Assembly: GCA_031841125.1 (NCBI GenBank)
Contig: CM063109.1
Span: 67,958,914-68,022,913, forward strand
Source: Acanthococcus lagerstroemiae
Lineage: Eukaryota; Arthropoda; Insecta; Hemiptera; Eriococcidae
Direction of reading: 5' to 3'
Length of the DNA stretch: 64,000 bases
Made by a program: the position numbers and the translations under genes. Below, in pieces: positions 48,183-61,839 of this stretch (position 1 is the stretch's first letter; every line of letters begins with the position of its first letter). Below the pieces are notes generated by a model that had not been told where the DNA came from, searched no databases, and saw only the letters and a list, made by a program, of their open reading frames with translations.

Positions 48183-48466
48183 GTTGTTTTTCTGTAGCTT
48201 TCAAACTCAGTTTTTCTAGCAATGACATGCGCAGCAGCGTGATGATCTCATCAATATTGTGACTTCTTCGTATGACGTCATTTTGTCATCTCATCTGGGT
48301 TGCTTAGCTATGACATCATCATCAGGTTTGTACCAATAATTTTCCCAGCAATGACGTTATTTCACGGAATGTACACATCAATATCTGGGACCTATGTACA
48401 CGAGCAAAGCAAGAGTAGGCCATGGAGCGAACCCCCTGGGTCAGTGATAATGAATATTTTACGTAT

Positions 48467-48547
48467 GTGGAATAATTTATTACGAGCAGAGTAAATATTG
48501 ATTATATCCATATTAATATTTACTCTGCTCGTAATAAATTATTCCAC
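48467..48547. repeat. 33-bp perfect inverted repeat with 15-base loop
   Basis: The left arm 48467-48499 (GTGGAATAATTTATTACGAG...) is matched exactly by the right arm 48515-48547. A perfect 33-bp stem in otherwise diverged DNA indicates a recent origin or a pairing constraint. Confidence 0.93.
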
Positions 48548-50057
48548 AACATATAAGATTTTTGTTTCAGCGCTGATTCAGGCCAAAAATCTAAATTTCG
48601 GACCTGGAAAAGATTAAAATTGAATAAACAAATTTTTTTGAGCGGGGTGTTGATTTTGATTATAGCATTTGATTTTTGATCTCACTCCGATTTTGACCGC
48701 ACAAATTTAATGCTTTCACCATCGAATGGGTAAGACTGACCTAGATTGAGAAATGGAACGTCATAAATTTGGGTCCCTACAATCCAAACTTCATCTTCAA
48801 GGGGAGAGAATCAATTTGACTCGGAAAATCGAACGAAGTATCATGATAAGCATTTTTATGGTAGTAAAATTTGAATTATTTGTATCAAGGTACATGTGAA
48901 ACTACAATTTTCAATTCTCAGATTAAAAGCGAAATCATGTTTCAGTTTTTTCTTTTCTTTTTGAACTTTGATTGAAAATTATCTTCACTGGCGTGACAGA
49001 AAAGCTTGCGCTTCTGTGCTGTCGAGGGCGTAAAAAATGACTTCAAAGAAGTAAAATTTAATTAATCAGGAAACGTGAAGATCGGTTATTTTTCCTGTCA
49101 CAAACGTAGCACAGGTAGACTTCAGCAATTAAGAAAACTCAAAATTCAGTGCGGCTTCGTAGAATTTCATTTATCTTAAATAGAGTGGGCTTCTAATACG
49201 CTATACGCCGGAGAAGAAAAGAGGCTCTGCGATTTTATCATAATGAATTAGTGAAACTGGCCTCTAACTTTCTCACGATAGGTACAACGCGGAAAAGACT
49301 TACTCAAAAATGAAAAAGTTGTTAAAATTTTCATTTTTATCGTGAAATTTCGATAGTCTACTGTGTTCATCAAAAGCTTCCATCTGACCCACAAATGTGG
49401 CAGAGGGCAAAAAAGTTGATTTTTTTCTGCGACCTTCGATTTTGCTTGATACTAACTTTTAAACAATCTCCTAAAGGGCAGTTTGTTGAATGACAAAGAG
49501 ATTTCAAATTTAAGAAGTTGAAAGAAGCAACAAGATATTCCCGTAGTAGCTGATTTTGAAATTATTGTATTCATATTTTTCACTAGGCTTTCTCTATCTC
49601 ACGTGTTAAAATTTAAGGAATTGCTATGTTTCGTATGCAAAGTTTGAATTTTGGAAACTCAAACCGGAGTCGGCTCAAATACTTTATACAACAATTTAAA
49701 TCATAAACGACTAAAATAATCCGTATTTCTATAGTTTTCAATTTTTAGGGGAATTTAAACTTATCATTTCAAGCGGCATTCTGCGATTCTATGCGCGATC
49801 TAGTATAAAGAATCTCAATTTTCCCCCAACAGTTTAGTAATTCTACTCTATACTGTTCATAACGATATTCGTGAAGATAACTCGCAGGTAAAAATTATAA
49901 CATTTGAACATTAGAGTTAATTTGAAGTCAGATCAGAAATTTGATACAATATTCGAAATTAGCAAACAGAAAAACTATTTCAATAACGTTCTTATAAGGA
50001 TCAAAAGGCATTTATATAAATAGAAAATGAAATAGGAGAATCGAAAATTCAAAAAGG
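48548..50057. other. gene-free stretch
   Basis: No gene recognised. A small hairpin ACAGAA...TTCTGT lies near 48995-49016. Confidence 0.4.
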
Positions 50058-51110
50058 AGAGTGAGACAAGGTTGCTGTTTGTCACCAGAATTGTGTAAGA
50101 AAAAGTAACTGAAGGAAATCAGGCTAATACAAGGGGAGACGGTTAAAATAATAATGTTTGCAGAAGACATTACAATAGTGGAAAGAAGTCAAGAAGAACT
50201 AAAGTAAACACCAAAAAAGTTAGAAGAAAGATTAAAAGCAAAATACGAAATGAAGAAAAATAAAAACAAAACAAAAATGATGATAGTCAGTAGATGGAAA
50301 CTAAATCCAATAAATACGGAAATAGGAGGTGAAAAAATAAAGCAGATAAAGGAATTTAAATAGGTACTTAGATAGTCTGATAATGGAAGATGGTAGAAGT
50401 AAAACAGAAATAAAGAGTAGAATGGAACAAGCTAAGAGATTTTCCCCCTCCCGCCCCCAAAATAGAGATATGTTTAGGGCAAATATAGATTTAAAAGTAA
50501 GACTGAGATTCAAACGTATATTTGGAGTAGAGCATCATAAATATGGATGTGAGACCTGGACAATAGGAACACAAGAAAGAAAAAAAAAATAGAAGCTTTT
50601 GAAATGTAGTATTATCGGAGAATGTTGAAAATCAAATGGACGGAAAAGTTCAGGAATGAGGAAGTACTGAAAAATAGGAGGGAAAAGATAAATTTGGAAT
50701 ATAATCGTGAAGAGAAGAGTTAGAATGATAGGTCATAATATAAGACATGCAGGCAGTGTCGTAGCGTCGGGGGGCACAGGGGGGCACGTGCCCCCGCTTC
50801 CAATATTTTTACATTAAGTTATAATAAAGGAATATCCTTTTTTATCTACCTCGGTAATAATTTTAACTAAATTTTCTCTAGTGGATTGCCCCCCCCCAAT
50901 CTTGTTGAGCACGCTACGTCTCTGCATGTATAGGAATACTGTTATTATTGCTGGAGGGAATGGTTGAGGGAAAGAACTGGAAAAGAAGACAAAAATTGAG
51001 CTAAAAAGAGCAGATAATAAAAAATATAAAGTGTAAATCCTTTTCGGAGAGATGAAAACATTAACGCCGGAGAGAAAAAAGTGGAGAGACGCAACCTACT
51101 GTCGAGACAC
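50058..51110 (+). pseudogene. LINE reverse transcriptase remnant (second LINE)
   Basis: The reading begins RVRQGCCLSPEL (motif B of non-LTR reverse transcriptases). It continues with IIMFAEDITIVERSQEEL, the catalytic FADD box with Asp changed to Glu. Then follow KTKMMIVSR, IGGEKIKQIKEFK and EDGRSKTEIKSRMEQAKR. YGCETWTI and YRRMLKIKWTEKVRNEEVL lead to RVRMIGH-IRHAG. After a MITE insertion the frame resumes with GMVEGKNWKRRQKLS and ends with the KKWRDATY block. Many stops and shifts are present, and everything upstream of motif B is missing, as in 5'-truncated LINE copies. The YGCETWT block places it among LINEs of the Jockey/CR1/L2/RTE groups rather than R1. Confidence 0.8.
50754..50924. mobile_element. 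hAT-type MITE inside the second LINE
   Basis: The ends CAGTGTCGTAGCGT and, reverse-complemented, CAGAGACGTAGCGT agree at 12 of 14 bases. G- and C-rich words (GGGGGGCAC, TGCCCCCC) lie inside. The flanks CATGCAGG and CATGTATA share only CATG and one further base, so the duplication is decayed, but LINE coding resumes on the other side, which fixes the insertion. Confidence 0.75.
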
Positions 51111-52979
51111 TAAAAGGAATACAACAACAATTTGGCAGAATCGATTTTACCCTTTACAATTTTTCTTTTGACCTCGTTACAGGTGAAAAGGGGGAGAAAG
51201 TTCGAGTTTTCTCGACACCAACCTTCCAATGATGTGTTCTGATAGTTTCTTGATTTGTCATGTCGTCAACTTCGTTCATTCAAACGGTAAGTAATATTTA
51301 TGTTTTGATGACCAAATCGGAGCTAAATCGAAAATTTGACGGAACATTCAGTGAGCGACCTAAGGAACCTCTACGTCCATTGTTTGTCAAATAGGTATTC
51401 ATATATATTTAAAATTTCCACGTTCATAAACCTTTTTCAAACTTTCCTTTGACGGAAGGAAGGAGGGAATTTGTTTGACTCCTTAAGAAACTATATTTCA
51501 GTGTTTCGGAATTCAAGATCCTTCTGGGTTCCACGAAGATCCGATAACGCGTTAAGACAACAAAACGGCCACATGAAATTCGTAAGTAAGTAAATTGTGG
51601 AGTCAAGGGGTACACGGTACAAGTATAATGCAATGATTGAGTTGGAAGAAATTTGGTGAAGTCAGGAAGTGCAAGAGCAACGTTGATACCAGTATCACTA
51701 CCAATACCAGAACCAGTGGAAGCGTCATGAGCTGCTGCTCAAAGTTAAGATAGTCGAGATTACAATTAAGTACACTATATCGTATGTTTAATTTTCACGC
51801 AACTACTTGCAGACGGAAGAAATTCATGTAGACATTTTTTGCTGAAATTTAAGCTCAACTTAGTCGATGTTGCAGTTATGTTACTAATATTCCTCTTTAC
51901 TTATTACCCCTCTCAACTGTGACCGTACCTAATCCAAGTTTTTTCAGCAGAAAATTAGTCTTTCATTTTTTTTTTTTAGGGCAATGAGCGTTCAGCTTAT
52001 TTTCCCGGTCATGTTTCGTGTAAGCGAGCTTTAATTCTTACAGTTTCCTTCGTTAAAATGACAGGGGTGGGTAAAATGACAAGTAACCCCAGCTCCATGA
52101 GTGGGAGCAGTATCTCCTGCTCCCTCCGTTCTAGCGCCACTGGATTGTTATTACCTGTATACCACATGGGCATTCGACGTTTACACTCTCTTGAGAAACT
52201 CTACCCGTGCAAGGGCACCTTAAGCCGACAATATAAATATAGCGCAGATAAATATGACGGGTAAATGAAAATATTTGTACGATTAAACACGAATTAATGC
52301 GTTAGCCTTCGAATGCAACGAGTAAGCTGGCGGTAATATGAAAAATGGGAACTTCTAACATCACGGAGAGCTACGCTCGATCAACGACTGTTTCTCGCGA
52401 CAGAATCTGCGATCGCTGCAGCCCTGCATTATAAATTCGACGTCATAAGTGCGACTTTAAAACGCGATTTCAACTTTTTCACAGCTTCAAAAACATTTTT
52501 TTCATTAATAATTTCCCGCGCTATATAATATTGGCGAGTAAATGTATGAATAATTTAAATTGAATATGACGTGTTGTAGCAATTTTGATGTAGGTCTTCA
52601 AGTTACCTTCGCACTAGTACGTGATATTTACACTGACAGGTGGTTTTATTCGTGGGTGATCTAGAAATATTGCATTTTATCCTCTCCTCCGCTACTTCAA
52701 ACCCGCTGCTTTCTAGCAAAGATCTGATGTACGATGTACGAGTGAATGCCGTCGTATAGTTGCACGGAATTTTTACGATTGACCGATCCAAATAGAAACC
52801 ATGGTCAGGGCTCAAAAGTTTTGAGTTGAAGCCCCCTCCCTTAAGTTATAATGAGAAGGAAAAGAGACAAAGAACCGAAAATTAGTTCGAGGATAGATAA
52901 TTAGTAACTACGCATCCTCATATATTTTACTTTCATTTTCCACACAAAAGGGTTTTCGTAATTTATGAATTGTGATTAT
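51111..52979. other. gene-free stretch
   Basis: No gene recognised. A GGGAGCAG...CTGCTCCC hairpin lies at about 52102-52123. Confidence 0.4.
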
Positions 52980-53640
52980 TAGTGAAACTCCAGGGAAGTT
53001 AGGGGCGGTGAGCCCCGGTCTATACCGGAATTTGCCTGTCCATATCCGCTGTCCCAACTATTCTCGATCCCCAGTTGGTGATGGATGGCACTGTGGGTGT
53101 AGTCCACCGTTACCACTATCTACCGGACTCGTTTGTAAACAACCCTTCTGCGACTTCGCTTTCCCGAAAAACTTGCCAATTCGTGTTGGTCATCAACAGT
53201 TCTATTTCCCTCTGGAGCTGCTGGTTAGCATCCTGAGGGTGATCCGCCGTGGCCTGTCTGTTTCTTGGACTCGTCTGTGAGCGATGTCCAACCTCGGTTT
53301 CCCGGCATACTTGCCTATACGAGCTTGGCTGGCTTCCAATAGCCTTCTTATCAGAAATTTACCGAAAACTGCTGGGTGATAACATCGTGAGCGTTGTCCC
53401 CCGTGGTCTGGCTATAGTTTCCGGATTTGTTTGTGAGTGACTCCCGTGCGAATTTAGTTTACCGGGTATTTGTTAATTCGAGTCTCACTCCCAGTGGCGT
53501 GACACCAGTCTGTGCCATCGAGAGTACACTGGCTTACTGTTGCCTGGTCACTCTTTGGGCTCATTCGTGCGCAATCCTACGCGACTTCGGTTTGTCGGAA
53601 CGCTTGCCTGTTTGTTCTCGAAGCTGGAGAATTCAGCTGT
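52980..53640 (+). repeat. diverged tandem repeat, about 145 bp per unit
   Basis: Successive units share CCGTGG...TTTCTTGGACTCGTCTGTGAG and, downstream, CGGTTTCCCGGCATACTTGCC-like words. The anchor GGACTCGT-like word lies at about 53125, 53267, 53423 and 53559 (steps of 142, 156 and 136). A partial unit precedes them at about 53010-53045. The repeat is richer in CpG than its flanks. Three overlapping frames read similar peptides (GLVCK, GLVCE, GFVCE), which reflects the repeat rather than a gene. Confidence 0.65.
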
Positions 53641-55182
53641 ACCCTCCCTCTCTTTTGCTCTTCCATCTAATTTATTTCCCTGATTGGAATGCAGAATATG
53701 AATAGTTTTTAGGTACGGATTTTTCACTTTCATCGGTATGTTTCTATGTATCACGTACCAAGTACTCTGTCGCAAAAACTTATTGTGCGAGAAAACTTTC
53801 ATAGCGTTATTCTTTATTTTAGATAATGGAGTATTCATTGGTTCAAAAATTAAAGAAAAAGAACGCAGAAGGAGAAGAAGAAGCAGTCCTCCGGCCCAAA
53901 TGAATTCACGCTTCATAACGGTAGGAATTTCAATGAATACGTATAAAACAGCACTACAATATCATTTTGAACCCTTTTTCAATTAACTTCTAAACGCATA
54001 CCTGGGCTAGTTGAAGGAGTAAACACTTTTACGCATACCTCTAACCAAGGGGAAGGGGACAAATGGGGACACCATCTCCCTTGACAAAATGTAAAATCTA
54101 TTCTTACCCCCTTCTCACTGCAATCAGCTCCCAAAAGAAATGTTATTAAATGTTATTTGCCTCCACTCCATCAAACATAAGAGGCTGGTTACGAATCTAC
54201 TTTTATGTCATGAACTATTGTGAGTCTGGAACACACATACACAAAAAGTCGGGAAGGCTTCCCACAATGAAAACCTGAGATCAACGATTTTGAGGTCCTG
54301 TTTCTCCCTCCTCCTGCCAACTAATCGCTCCGTTTGAATTCCAAACGTTAAGTATAGTAAAAGAGTGATTGTTTTGTGACTTTAAGCCCGTAACTCATGG
54401 CATTATTCTAACGAGTGTGCTAACTTACGAACACAACGGATACAGAGTTGACACAAGAAAATCAGTCCTCATTCAGTTTCAAAATCCGATATTATGACTT
54501 CAAATTCAAAAATCATTCATACACTTTTTTTGAGCGCAGTCGTCTCTTTAAGATCCATTCTTCAAGAATAATTTCTTGTTTACGTACTCATATTATTCTT
54601 AATTTCGTAGTTTCAAATCTTACAAGTTGTTATAGATAGACTTCACAATAGATTTGAATTCATACCCGAATTTTTTTTCGGAGGAAAAAAAAAAAGAACA
54701 CACTATTCTCGGTGAAACCGCTTTCCAACTTCACTTCAGTTATATTTCGTCACAGTTGGGGGGGGGGGGAATAGGCTGCGTTGACGAAGTACGGATTTCA
54801 AATTTGAAGCTCAATTAGGAACGAGTTTCCTCGCTATTCAGCTTCAGGTTTGTTTCAAATCTGCATGATCACAGAGGCCTGCGACACTCGCCTAGATGTA
54901 ATCCATATCCTTAACTACTGCCTCAAATTTAATCCTGTATATGCCTAACCCACTACCATGCTACTCCTTTCCCTCTCATGGAGATGCTTATTACTGATTC
55001 CCCTCCAGAGGTAAATAAAGTTTTTGCTTTTTTAAAGTACTGTAACTTAGGATCACAGCTGTAACGCATAAATACCTTTTCGTCAATATTCGTCGCGTAA
55101 GACTTTAGTAATTGTTAAAAGCGACGTAAAATAAATAATATGGATGAATAAAACTTCTGAACTAGAATACCATACTTATGTG
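53641..55182. other. gene-free stretch
   Basis: No gene recognised. The 122-codon minus-strand frame at 53548-53916 overlaps the end of the tandem repeat and has no known domain. Confidence 0.4.
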
Positions 55183-55190
55183 ATGAAAAC

Positions 55191-55394
55191 CACGAATGGG
55201 CAAAAAATGATTCACGAATCACTTTTTCCATGTTGCTAGGAGTGATTCGTGATTCGAATCATATTTGTCGTGGACCCGAGATTTCTCCCGTAAGGCAGTC
55301 AGAGCAATGTAATTTTTTGATTCGTAAACAATCTCTGGAAGTAACTTGTAATTTGAATCATATTTTTCTTGATTCTGCCATCTGCCCATTCCTG
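55191..55394. mobile_element. hAT-type MITE, 204 bp
   Basis: The ends are CACGAATGGGCA and, reverse-complemented, CAGGAATGGGCA (11 of 12), flanked by ATGAAAAC (55183-55190) and GTGAAAAC (55395-55402), an 8-bp duplication with one change. Inside, GATTCACGAATCACT and AGTGATTCGTGATTC form a near-perfect hairpin, and AATCATATTT occurs twice. Confidence 0.7.
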
Positions 55395-55402
55395 GTGAAA
55401 AC

Positions 55403-58400
55403 AACCGTATTCTTTGAAATGACAAACTACGCTAATCAAGATCGTGTTAAAGGCTAATTAATACAGTCTGTCATTGCAAGACAAACGAATGACCATTTCT
55501 TGTACTCAACCCTTCACTTTTTTACTGAATGTTGTATTCAAGATACATACAGCAAAACATGACCCATGAATGGGCTTCGCTGAAAATTCATACTTCCATA
55601 TTTTCACGGTTTCATGTGCGAAAACTAATTATTTTCAATTGAATATAGACGGGCTATTCAGAGGAATCTAGAAAATAGGGTCTCTTCCATATCCGTCAAA
55701 TGCCAGTATATCGGAATACTTACGACGAAAATGTGTGCCGTTGATACAGTCGCAATGTTGGAATGGAGGTATGGGACAGGAAATATAATTGTTACCCCCC
55801 CCCCAGCCAAACGAAAATACATGAAAATATATTTACTCGAGAAAAAAAATTGCTTTCCTGCTCTTATCCATTTTCCCAACCTTCCAACATATTGAGTTCA
55901 CGCACCTAATGAACAAATCAGTCAAAATTTTCATTTTCATCTCCAGTCCAAAATTACGAATTCTCTGGCCCAACTTACGTGGCTTGATAAATTGTTTCCA
56001 ATGTTTCCGAAAGAAAAATGCGATGTTCGGAAAAATATTAATTTAACAACCTAATTTAACCTTACCAAATTTAACACGACTTGATTGAAATGGGTACTAG
56101 CTGGGTTTTTCCAGGGTGCAGGCTTACACAGACAAGGTCATGGGGTAGGGGTTATTCAGGCTATCAATTTTAGAAGTTTTCCTTTTGTTTTTTGCTTCTT
56201 ATTCATTTTTTCCCCTCATCATTTTGTATACAGACCCCTCTGTTAGTAGTTAAGGAGGGTCAAATGTACTATTATGAATGATCAACAACGGGAAAAATTT
56301 AACCTCTCCTTTTCTAAGGCTGTGTACAACACCTCGACAACATTCAAAAACTCAGTTCTTATTTCGCTCGTTAATTACGTGGGGAGTTGCAATCGCAAAA
56401 TCATTTTCTGGGGCTAATAATAAAAATACGAGTATTTAACATAGGCACAACATAGTATATTTGCACTTCGAAATAATGTCGATACTACACTCGGTGTAGA
56501 CGAATTACCGAAGCAAAATCAACATTGCATTCATTGTAATTGTGGAGTGTAGATTCAGAATGGTAAACGCTTCCCGCGCTAGTTTCGAGTTTCGACTTAT
56601 CCTCTGTTCCATCGTTCAAGTCTCCCAGTGAGAAAACTAATCGATAAATTGAACGACGTTTACACAAGCTAAGTGCTGGTATTTGCTTTGATTATTAATA
56701 ATGTTTGCAATTGAACATTAGGCGCATTATGAAGAAGATTAAATTCGAGGTTCTGTTATAAAAGTGGCTCCGTAAATTCATAACAGGTACTCGTTTATTT
56801 AACGCAAAATTTCAATGAAAGAATTCAAAGACGAACTGAAGTGGGAGTCTTTCGTTTTTGACGGCAAATCTAAGATACAGTTGTAATCCTATTTACTTGT
56901 TCATTTGTGGTAAAAAAGAAAAAATCGTAATTTTACTGCATTTACTCCTGAATAAACTTAACTCTGTGAGATGATTTGAATGTTTCTTTATTTTGAGATT
57001 TTAGTACTCGGCCACACCGAAGCCTGAGGGGGCATTGCCCTCGACTAGTGAAGTTGGAGGTATTAATACAATTTTTTCCTTCTCACTTTCAACAAAAAAT
57101 TTGTAAAATATGAGAGTTCACTAACACGAAACGATAGTACAACCAGGCTCATAAGGTGGACGCTCATTTCCCTTTTCAAAATAGAGAAACTTTAATTACC
57201 GTTACGATTAAGGCGGGCGATAGGCCTAGGAATACTAGCAATATTACTGCAACATTTTGAGTAAATTGAGCTCAAATTGCTACAAGAAATGTATTGTTTA
57301 CGTGAATTTCACGTGTCTACTAAAAGCATGGAAATGAGGCATAAAGTACGAGTATGTATAATGTATTCGACTTTAATCTGAACCATATTGAACACTAGCG
57401 CATTGAGATGTTTGTTCCATTATACAAATACTTTGAGAAAATGTGAACTTTGTCTATCCCTCTCTACCAAGCACTGAATTAAATGAGAAATTGTAACTGA
57501 AATGACTTTGTTTTTGCTAATTTCGAATATTGCATTAAGTTGCTGATCTAGCCTTAAACTTCAGTTCCAAAAATCCAAAATTCATGACAAAAATAACCAT
57601 TTTACAATTTTTACGTAAGTCATCTTCAAGAATGTCGTTATGGGAGCTGAGAAATTGTTGGAGGAAAACCTGAGAATTCTTATCCAGGATCGCACAGAAA
57701 GTTGCAAAATAAAATTTGAGGTAGATAAATTTAAACATTAAAAAACTTGGAAAATTGTAAAAACAGGAATTATTTAGTCATTTATTATTTTGATTATTGT
57801 ACGAGTATAAAATGTTTGATCCGACTCCGATTAAAATTTTTAAAATTCAAATTTTATACCAGAAGCCAATGTTTTAGATTTTAACCCCTTAAATGGAGCC
57901 TGGTGGAGAAAAAAATTAATAAAATTTCAAAATTAGTAACAATGGAAAGGCCTTGTTCCTTTTTTATCTTCCTAAATTTGAAATTTTGATTACTTTAATT
58001 CTTCATCCAAACAACTGCATTTTACGAGATTTTTTCTCCAAGAAAGTATTTTATTTCTTTTTCTTTTCATTCTTGTAGATTTCAATTCACCCCAAGAATC
58101 TCACGAGCTCAGGTCAAGATATCTGAAGTAAAAATATAAATTTCAATTTATTTTTCTAAAAATATTTCATAAAACAGTTAAATATAAAGTACAATTTTTT
58201 CTTTGTAAAATCTGGATTAAGAGGTTCCAATTCGAGACCGAATAAGAATACATTATACACGAACATTCAGAATCGAAGACCACCGTCTCTAATAATTCTG
58301 ATACCTTGTTTCCTCAATTCTTGGAGTCGAGTCAATTTTACCTGTCTCAAATTGCCTTTCCACTTACTGTAAGGCGGGAGAGGAAGAAATTTCAATTTTT

Positions 58401-61117
58401 TACCACAGCTTTATACTCCTGTTGTCACAAGTTTTCTAAATATAAACTTGGTAAAGAGAAAATCTGCCACCCAAACTTTAAGAAATTAAGAAAAATATGA
58501 AGTGAAATTTGGATTCGAAGAATCCAAGTTACGTTTTGCAACAAAAATTTGATATAACAATTGAAATTAGTGACAATGAACCTCTTACGAACATTTTATT
58601 TCTTCATTGCTTTTTCAAGTGCAGTCTGACCATTTTAAGTTATCTTCAGAGCCACTGTGAGGCGACGGAGATTTGTTTTCTATTCGATACTGATTTCCCG
58701 AAAATGTATAGGAAAATAACTTTGAATGAATAAAGGCAAAAATAATTATGATTTTTCATTACAAAGTTTAGGTTTCCGGCCCTGAAATTCAAAATCTGTC
58801 GAGATATTCGAACAAAATGAAATCAAAGACCCGTGTTTTGACACGCTGATTTTTCACGTCCTTTTTTGTGGGCTGAAGTTCGTATCTGATCAACAATTTG
58901 TAGAATCATGGAAATCAACAACCTAAAAATTCTTATTTCGATATTCTAAAGTCGAGCCATTGCCGCCACTTTGAAGTATTAAAATTTCGCTTTGGGGTCT
59001 AAATCGAAGAGCGTCCTGAAAAGTTTATTTTCATTTGAAAACCACAACATTATATTCATTTAAATACGATAATATCTAGAAGTGTGAACATGATGACCCG
59101 AAGGTAGGAAGGGCTGAAATTTCGGTAACCCCATGGATCCGTCACGGCGGGGAATCATTTGGCAAAATACCTATTCTTTTTCGAATTTTCTATGTTAATA
59201 TAAAATTGATATTTTTCTATAACACTGTCACATGTTAGCTGTATTTTGTAAAATACTCATACTATGAACGTGCACGAGCCTTTTCGAGGGAAAGGATTGC
59301 CTGTGTAAAATAACATTTTATAATTCAACATTTTCTTAAATTTCTTCACAATTTTTCAAAAAACTTAAAACTATTCACCTAATATTTTCCAAAATACTTA
59401 TATTTACATTTAGCCTAATTTTCCACATAGTCAAAAAGACTTTACCCAAGCTCTGTCAAAATTTTGGGAATGAATTTTTTGTTCAAGTGAAAAGTAACAT
59501 TTTGAAAATATGCATTACGGTGTAAAAAAATCAGGCATTTCCCCCACTTTTTGCTATAAAAAACACAGTCTTAATTAAAATATTTCGTCTTTCTATTGCA
59601 TTTTATGAACTGCTATCAAAATATGAAGTTTTACACGGTCGTGATTTTCGGAAGACCGATTATGATTTGCTTTCACCCCACTTCGGTAGCACCCTAAGAG
59701 CTTAGATTTAAAAACTGATTCCAAAACTGAATTCAATAATCTCAAAAGTCTGATAATTCCCAACTCGAATCATGTTTCACCCCTCCCCCTCATTTTTGAA
59801 GCTCACTAAGAGTCGGGAGGTTCTAGAGATGTTTTATGCGCTCTGTGTTGACAAGTGAGACCTTTTGAATTTTTAAAACTAAACTGTTATTAAGCTAAAC
59901 TGGTATTTTTAGTCATAATTTTCTTTTCTGCTTTTAATTTTCAGTCATGTTTAAGCCCAAACTTTTATGTAAATTACGGGTTAAGCATGGCCTTGCGGTA
60001 CGTACCCATTAGGTAAGTACCCTTAAAATGTAATAATAACTGAACGTATATTAACCGGGACTGTTTTTCTACAGCGAAAACCAAATTAGGGATGGTCCGA
60101 AAAGGATTCCCACTTAAGAAAATATACGTAGGAACTGCCTTGACCAATACTCAGGTTTTTGTACTAATCGACATACTAGAAATCTTGATCAGTCTGAGAA
60201 GACCTCTATTACGTATTTACACCGAAAAAATCTGATTTTGAGTAATTATTTATTCGGTTCGTAGTGCTTTGCGGGACAAAGTATCATCACTCAGATTTGT
60301 GAAGATTTTCAAAATATTGCTCAGTAAAGTAACTTGGCCACCGACGCCAATTTTCAGCTCTCATTAATTTTCCTCATCTTGTGATCAATCTACGAAATAC
60401 TACATATCTCTCATGCAAAAAATCACTTTTCCAAAATTCGACAGAGAATTGGCTACGTCTTTGACATATTAATCTATGAAGAATTATCCAAATGGTATTT
60501 CGAAAAACATAAAAATTTAACTCAAATTTATTTACTTCAAAAATAATAAAACAGAAAACAAATAAAACATTTTGAATTATTCCGGAGTCCTCCTCCTCTC
60601 CTTAACTGGATTCAATAAAATACAGTAAAATTACTGCAAAATTTTCGTTCGACTGAATCAGCGGAATACGTGCCACACGTCCCTTTTCCATCGTACGGGA
60701 AAACATGAAATTTTACTATAAATAAGGCTGAAGCGAGTTTGAAAGAAAAGTCTTATGGAGCCTCAAAAAACAAACTAGTGTTGGGCTTCGTGAAGTTTTG
60801 AAGAGTCATATACAAGTCTGGAATACGAAAAATCTTATAGATTTTTTAATTAAGACTGTCGTATATAATATTCAGATCCTCTATGTGTAAACTTCTGGAG
60901 CAAAGCCAAAATAAAAAGTATTTTTAATGAAATTTAGCGCATATTATTTACAATTTTCTCCCTCAAATACAGCTTTCAAGTCGGTGCCATCATAATTTTC
61001 TTCTCTCATGAGGCTTAACAAGATCGCATACGTTGACAGCTCCTAGAACTGCTACGTATCTGCAAACTTATTCACTATGTAGGAAGTTCAAGTATATTTC
61101 ATATTATTGTATTAGGC
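55403..61117. other. long gene-free AT-rich stretch
   Basis: Nothing recognisable on either strand over about 5.7 kb apart from C and T runs. A short run of AGTCT/GAGTC words near 60740-60860 may be a small fragment of the AAGACTC satellite in inverse orientation. Confidence 0.45.
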
Positions 61118-61839
61118 CTAGCGCCTGCACGTAGCGTAATATTCCTTTCCTAGGCGCGAGGCTGTACGCGGGGACATACTCCAGCTACCCGTAACGCCGC
61201 CTCTGCATGAGGGCTCGAGCCACTGAATTTCGCTCTTTTCGGCACTAGCAGCAACTCGCACCAATCCCAACCTACAACTTTTTGAGATCCTTTGATCCTT
61301 CCTATGATATACGCAACGTGCCATTAGAATCATCGCAAGCACTCACCTAGTGAACATGTTATGACTCGTCGATGCCCGATTGCTATTCATGGTTACAATC
61401 CTCGGATAATTCTTTGGAAATGTTCCCGAAGCGGTGCAACGCGAAACTATACGATAATTCTACGACAAAACTGCATCAAATAAATGAGTAAAATCGCGCG
61501 ATCGAAAAAAAAGAAGCGAACAATTTCACCAACCGAAAACCAATATAATGAACGGCAAAATGCAGAGCAGAAATCGATATGTAGGTACAAAAATTAAAAA
61601 TACGAAATTAGAAAAGAATCACGGTACACCGATACTCCGAAATCAAGTTATCTCGAAAAATCGAATATTTATCATTTCCATGTACGAGTACGAAACCAAC
61701 GGCAAAACGGGCGAATAGACGACGAGTGAAAAAATAAATAAATAAAATAATAATAATAATACTGTAGTCGCGATCGTAAATAAAATAAACGTCTTGGTCG
61801 GAGTTAGCGATCCGTGAACCACAATCCACCCGCTATTCT

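Noticed and set aside
53548..53916. 122-codon minus-strand frame as a gene
   Set aside because: Overlaps the tandem repeat edge; composition and lack of motifs suggest chance.
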